From: Pseudomonadota bacterium
GTDB taxonomy: Bacteria; Pseudomonadota; Gammaproteobacteria; Acidiferrobacterales; Acidiferrobacteraceae
Direction: 5' to 3'
NCBI GenBank assembly: GCA_021795255.1
Contig: JAJYPQ010000230.1
Location: 1 to 6,586, forward strand
Length of the DNA stretch: 6,586 bases
Part shown: positions 5,009-6,586 of the stretch, piece after piece
How the letters are laid out: each line of letters starts with the position of its first letter
Position numbering within the stretch: position 1 is the first letter of the stretch
The notes under the pieces: generated by a model
The model's input: only the letters and a program-made list of their open reading frames with translations
What the model was told of the DNA's origin: nothing
Databases searched by the model: none
Program-made: the position numbers and the translations under genes

Positions 5009-6217
5009 ATGAAGATCACCAAGCGGACAGTCGATAGCACCCTCCTACCAGCCAAAGGCTATGCCCTGCATTGGGATAATGAACTGAAAGGCTTTGGCCT
5101 TCGCGTCACGTCGAGCGGGGTTAAGTCGTTCATTCTGCAAAAGCGTATTCATGGCAAAGATCACCGAATTACCTTGGGGCGCTATGGGGCCGTAACGGTA
5201 GAGCAAGCCCGAAAGGATGCACAGATCAAGGCGGGCCTTATTGCCAGCGGTGGCGATCCGGTAGCAGATAAGAAGCGGGCCGACCTCGCCACTAAGACGC
5301 TGGCCGAAGTCCTGGCCGACTATGGGGAAGCCCGGAACGCAATTACAGACAGCACCCGGAAGGATATGGCCGGGGTACTCAAACGCTACTCTGCGGACTG
5401 GCTCAAGAAGCCTATCAATACGATCACCCCGGATAAGGTGCTTGCCCGGCATAAGCGCATAGGACAAGAGACGCCCGCCAGTGCGAATAAATGGGCTCGT
5501 TATCTGCGGGCCTTACTGAGTTTCGCGGCTGGCCGTTACACCGACACCGAAGGCCATCCCATTCTGACCGACAATGCCGTTAAGGTATTATCCCGCGCCC
5601 GTTCGTGGTACCGCGTGGAGCGTCGGCAGAGTGTGATACAGCCGCACCAGATCGCGGCGTGGTGGGACGCTGTGACCCGGTTACGCAATACCGCCCATAG
5701 GGATTATTTCCTGACCCTGCTACTGACCGGCCTACGCAAAGAGGAAGCCCGGACCCTGCTATGGGCAGACGTGGACTTTCAGGCCCGGACCCTGACTGTT
5801 CATGGCACCAAGAATCACTCAAGCCATACCCTGCCCATAGGGCCGTATCTCGCTCAGTTATTGGACGCCCGCGAACGCTTGGGGGGCACGGTGTTTACCA
5901 GCACCCACGGGCAGATCGGGAACCTTCGTTATAGTCTCGAAAGCATCGCCCGCATAAGCGGCGTCAAGTTTATGGTCCATGACCTCCGGCGGACCTTTGC
6001 CACGGTGGCCGAAAGTCTGGACATACCAGCCTATGCCTTGAAGCGACTCATGAACCACAAGGCCCAAGGCGACGTGACCGGGGGCTATCTCGTCATTACC
6101 ACCGAACGGCTACGGGCTCCCATGGAGAAGATCGAGGATTATGTTTTGAAGGCGGCCGGGGTCCGCGAAAGTGCGGACGTGGTGACCCTTCCCAAGGGAT
6201 ACGGCATTGCCGTATAA
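5009..6217 (+). CDS. Tyrosine-recombinase integrase, P4/Arm-DNA-binding type
   Basis: An intact 402-aa integrase that inserts and excises its element at the neighbouring tRNA site. Residues 1-90 form the arm DNA-binding domain of this type (YALHWDNELKGFGLRVTSSG, then KSFILQKRI and ITLGRYGAVTVEQARKDAQ). Residues about 93-195 form the SAM-like core-binding domain, and about 205-382 the catalytic domain. The catalytic set is complete: R243 (TGLRKEEAR), K268 (HGTKNHSSHTLPI), H324 and R327 (VHDLRRTFAT), H350 (LMNHK) and nucleophile Y360 (GGYLV). Length is normal for the family. The ATG at 5009 has AAAGGCGG about five bases upstream. The gene starts 165 bases from the attachment site and reads into the element. 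Its stop overlaps the old toxin start (TAATG), so the two were probably translationally coupled. Nothing suggests it is inactive. Confidence 0.95.
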   Translation: MKITKRTVDSTLLPAKGYALHWDNELKGFGLRVTSSGVKSFILQKRIHGKDHRITLGRYGAVTVEQARKDAQIKAGLIASGGDPVADKKRADLATKTLAEVLADYGEARNAITDSTRKDMAGVLKRYSADWLKKPINTITPDKVLARHKRIGQETPASANKWARYLRALLSFAAGRYTDTEGHPILTDNAVKVLSRARSWYRVERRQSVIQPHQIAAWWDAVTRLRNTAHRDYFLTLLLTGLRKEEARTLLWADVDFQARTLTVHGTKNHSSHTLPIGPYLAQLLDARERLGGTVFTSTHGQIGNLRYSLESIARISGVKFMVHDLRRTFATVAESLDIPAYALKRLMNHKAQGDVTGGYLVITTERLRAPMEKIEDYVLKAAGVRESADVVTLPKGYGIAV

Positions 6218-6535
6218 TGCGCTGACTCTGATCGAGACACCGCTGTTTTCAAAGCAGTGGCCCGACTACTGGGATGAGGATGAGCGGGGCGCCTTCTGCG
6301 CGTGGCTTGCGACCCATCCCGATGCGGGCGACGTGATACCGGGGAGCAGCGGATGTCGCAAGGTGCGGTGGTCACGCTGAGGCGTGTGGCCAAGTGGGGG
6401 TGACACGTGATCTATAATTCGGCCACGGCCAGCGGGCAGACGCCTGGCAGACGAGGCACCGATAGTATACTGATGGCCGCTGGCGTTAAGAGTACCGCGG
6501 GGACAGTGCCTTGGAAGAAGGAGGCCCATGCCTGA
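6217..6535 (+). pseudogene. Decayed RelE/HigB-type toxin gene
   Basis: The ATG overlaps the integrase stop (TAATG), but one base seems lost after it: ATGCG then CTG ACT. Reading on from 6219 gives LTLIETPLFSKQWPDYW, DEDERGAFCAWLATHPDAG, DVIPGSSGCRKVRWSR, then TGA at 6378. This matches the first half of RelE/ParE-superfamily toxins (ribosome-dependent mRNA interferases in type II toxin-antitoxin pairs), whose ETP-F, NP-AGD-IPG-GG-RK-RW pattern is distinctive. After the stop, frame changes recover a VIYN-like strand (from 6407) and a tail KKEAHA ending in TGA at 6533-6535, about the right total length of 105 residues. The middle (WLL-IYAK in relatives) is scrambled. At least one internal stop and two frameshifts make it non-functional. 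The first half is confident, the second half tentative. The cognate HTH antitoxin is not next to it. Confidence 0.72.
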
Positions 6536-6586
6536 GATCAGCCGCTTTTACGGTATTGTCCTGGCGATGTTCTGGCGTGACCACCT
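6528..6586 (+). CDS. DUF4160-family protein, N-terminal start (cut by window edge)
   Basis: ATG 6528 follows AAGGAGG closely. The 19 visible residues, MPEISRFYGIVLAMFWRDH, match the characteristic opening of DUF4160 proteins (MP-IS-FYGI-I-MF--DH, normally followed by PPHFHA). These small proteins of unknown biochemical role are usually encoded next to a DUF2442 protein, often in mobile-element or toxin-antitoxin-like settings. Here the start overlaps the end of the decayed toxin by eight bases, the spacing of a two-gene toxin-antitoxin unit, though DUF4160 is not a known partner of RelE. The identification rests on a short stretch. Confidence 0.65.
   Translation, partial: MPEISRFYGIVLAMFWRDH

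Overview
The window looks like a Gram-negative proteobacterial chromosome (gamma-, beta- or Acidithiobacillia-like). Evidence: outer-membrane TonB-dependent transport genes, PhoB-type operators, strong AGGAGG ribosome sites and a tRNA-integrated element. Species cannot be fixed from the sequence.

Region 1 (1-3562) is a divergent energised uptake locus. On the minus strand lie exbB (119-805) and the start of exbD (115 down to the window edge), an inner-membrane proton-driven motor. On the plus strand lies a TonB-dependent outer-membrane receptor (1103-3562). The roughly 300-base gap between them is the most interesting part of the window. It carries four TGAC/GTCA half-sites spaced exactly 11 bp apart facing exbB. 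Facing the receptor is a second 18-bp direct repeat (TTGTCAT-N4-ACGTCAT), followed after exactly 10 bp by the -10-like TACAAT. Both match the architecture of PhoB (Pho box) operators. The inferred picture is a phosphate-starvation-controlled TonB uptake system with its own motor genes; the substrate is unknown, and no Fur box was seen.

Region 2 (3563-4693) is a graveyard. A possible terminator follows the receptor. Next comes the 5' half of an IS630-family transposase, with a 1-nt frameshift near its start and no DDE domain. Then there is a short unidentified fragment on the minus strand, and then the first third of a minus-strand tyrosine integrase that has a frameshift and is cut short.

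Region 3 (4694-6586) is the left end of an integrated element. A 49-bp 3' fragment of a tRNA-Ile2(CAU)-like gene (4796-4844, minus) is the attachment site. Right of it are a promoter region, phased short repeats and an intact 402-aa P4-type tyrosine integrase (5009-6217). The integrase stop overlaps the start of a decayed RelE/HigB-type toxin gene (TAATG). The toxin remnant in turn overlaps the start of a DUF4160-family gene (6528 to the window edge). The element continues to the right. An intact copy of the tRNA is predicted at its far end, on the minus strand.
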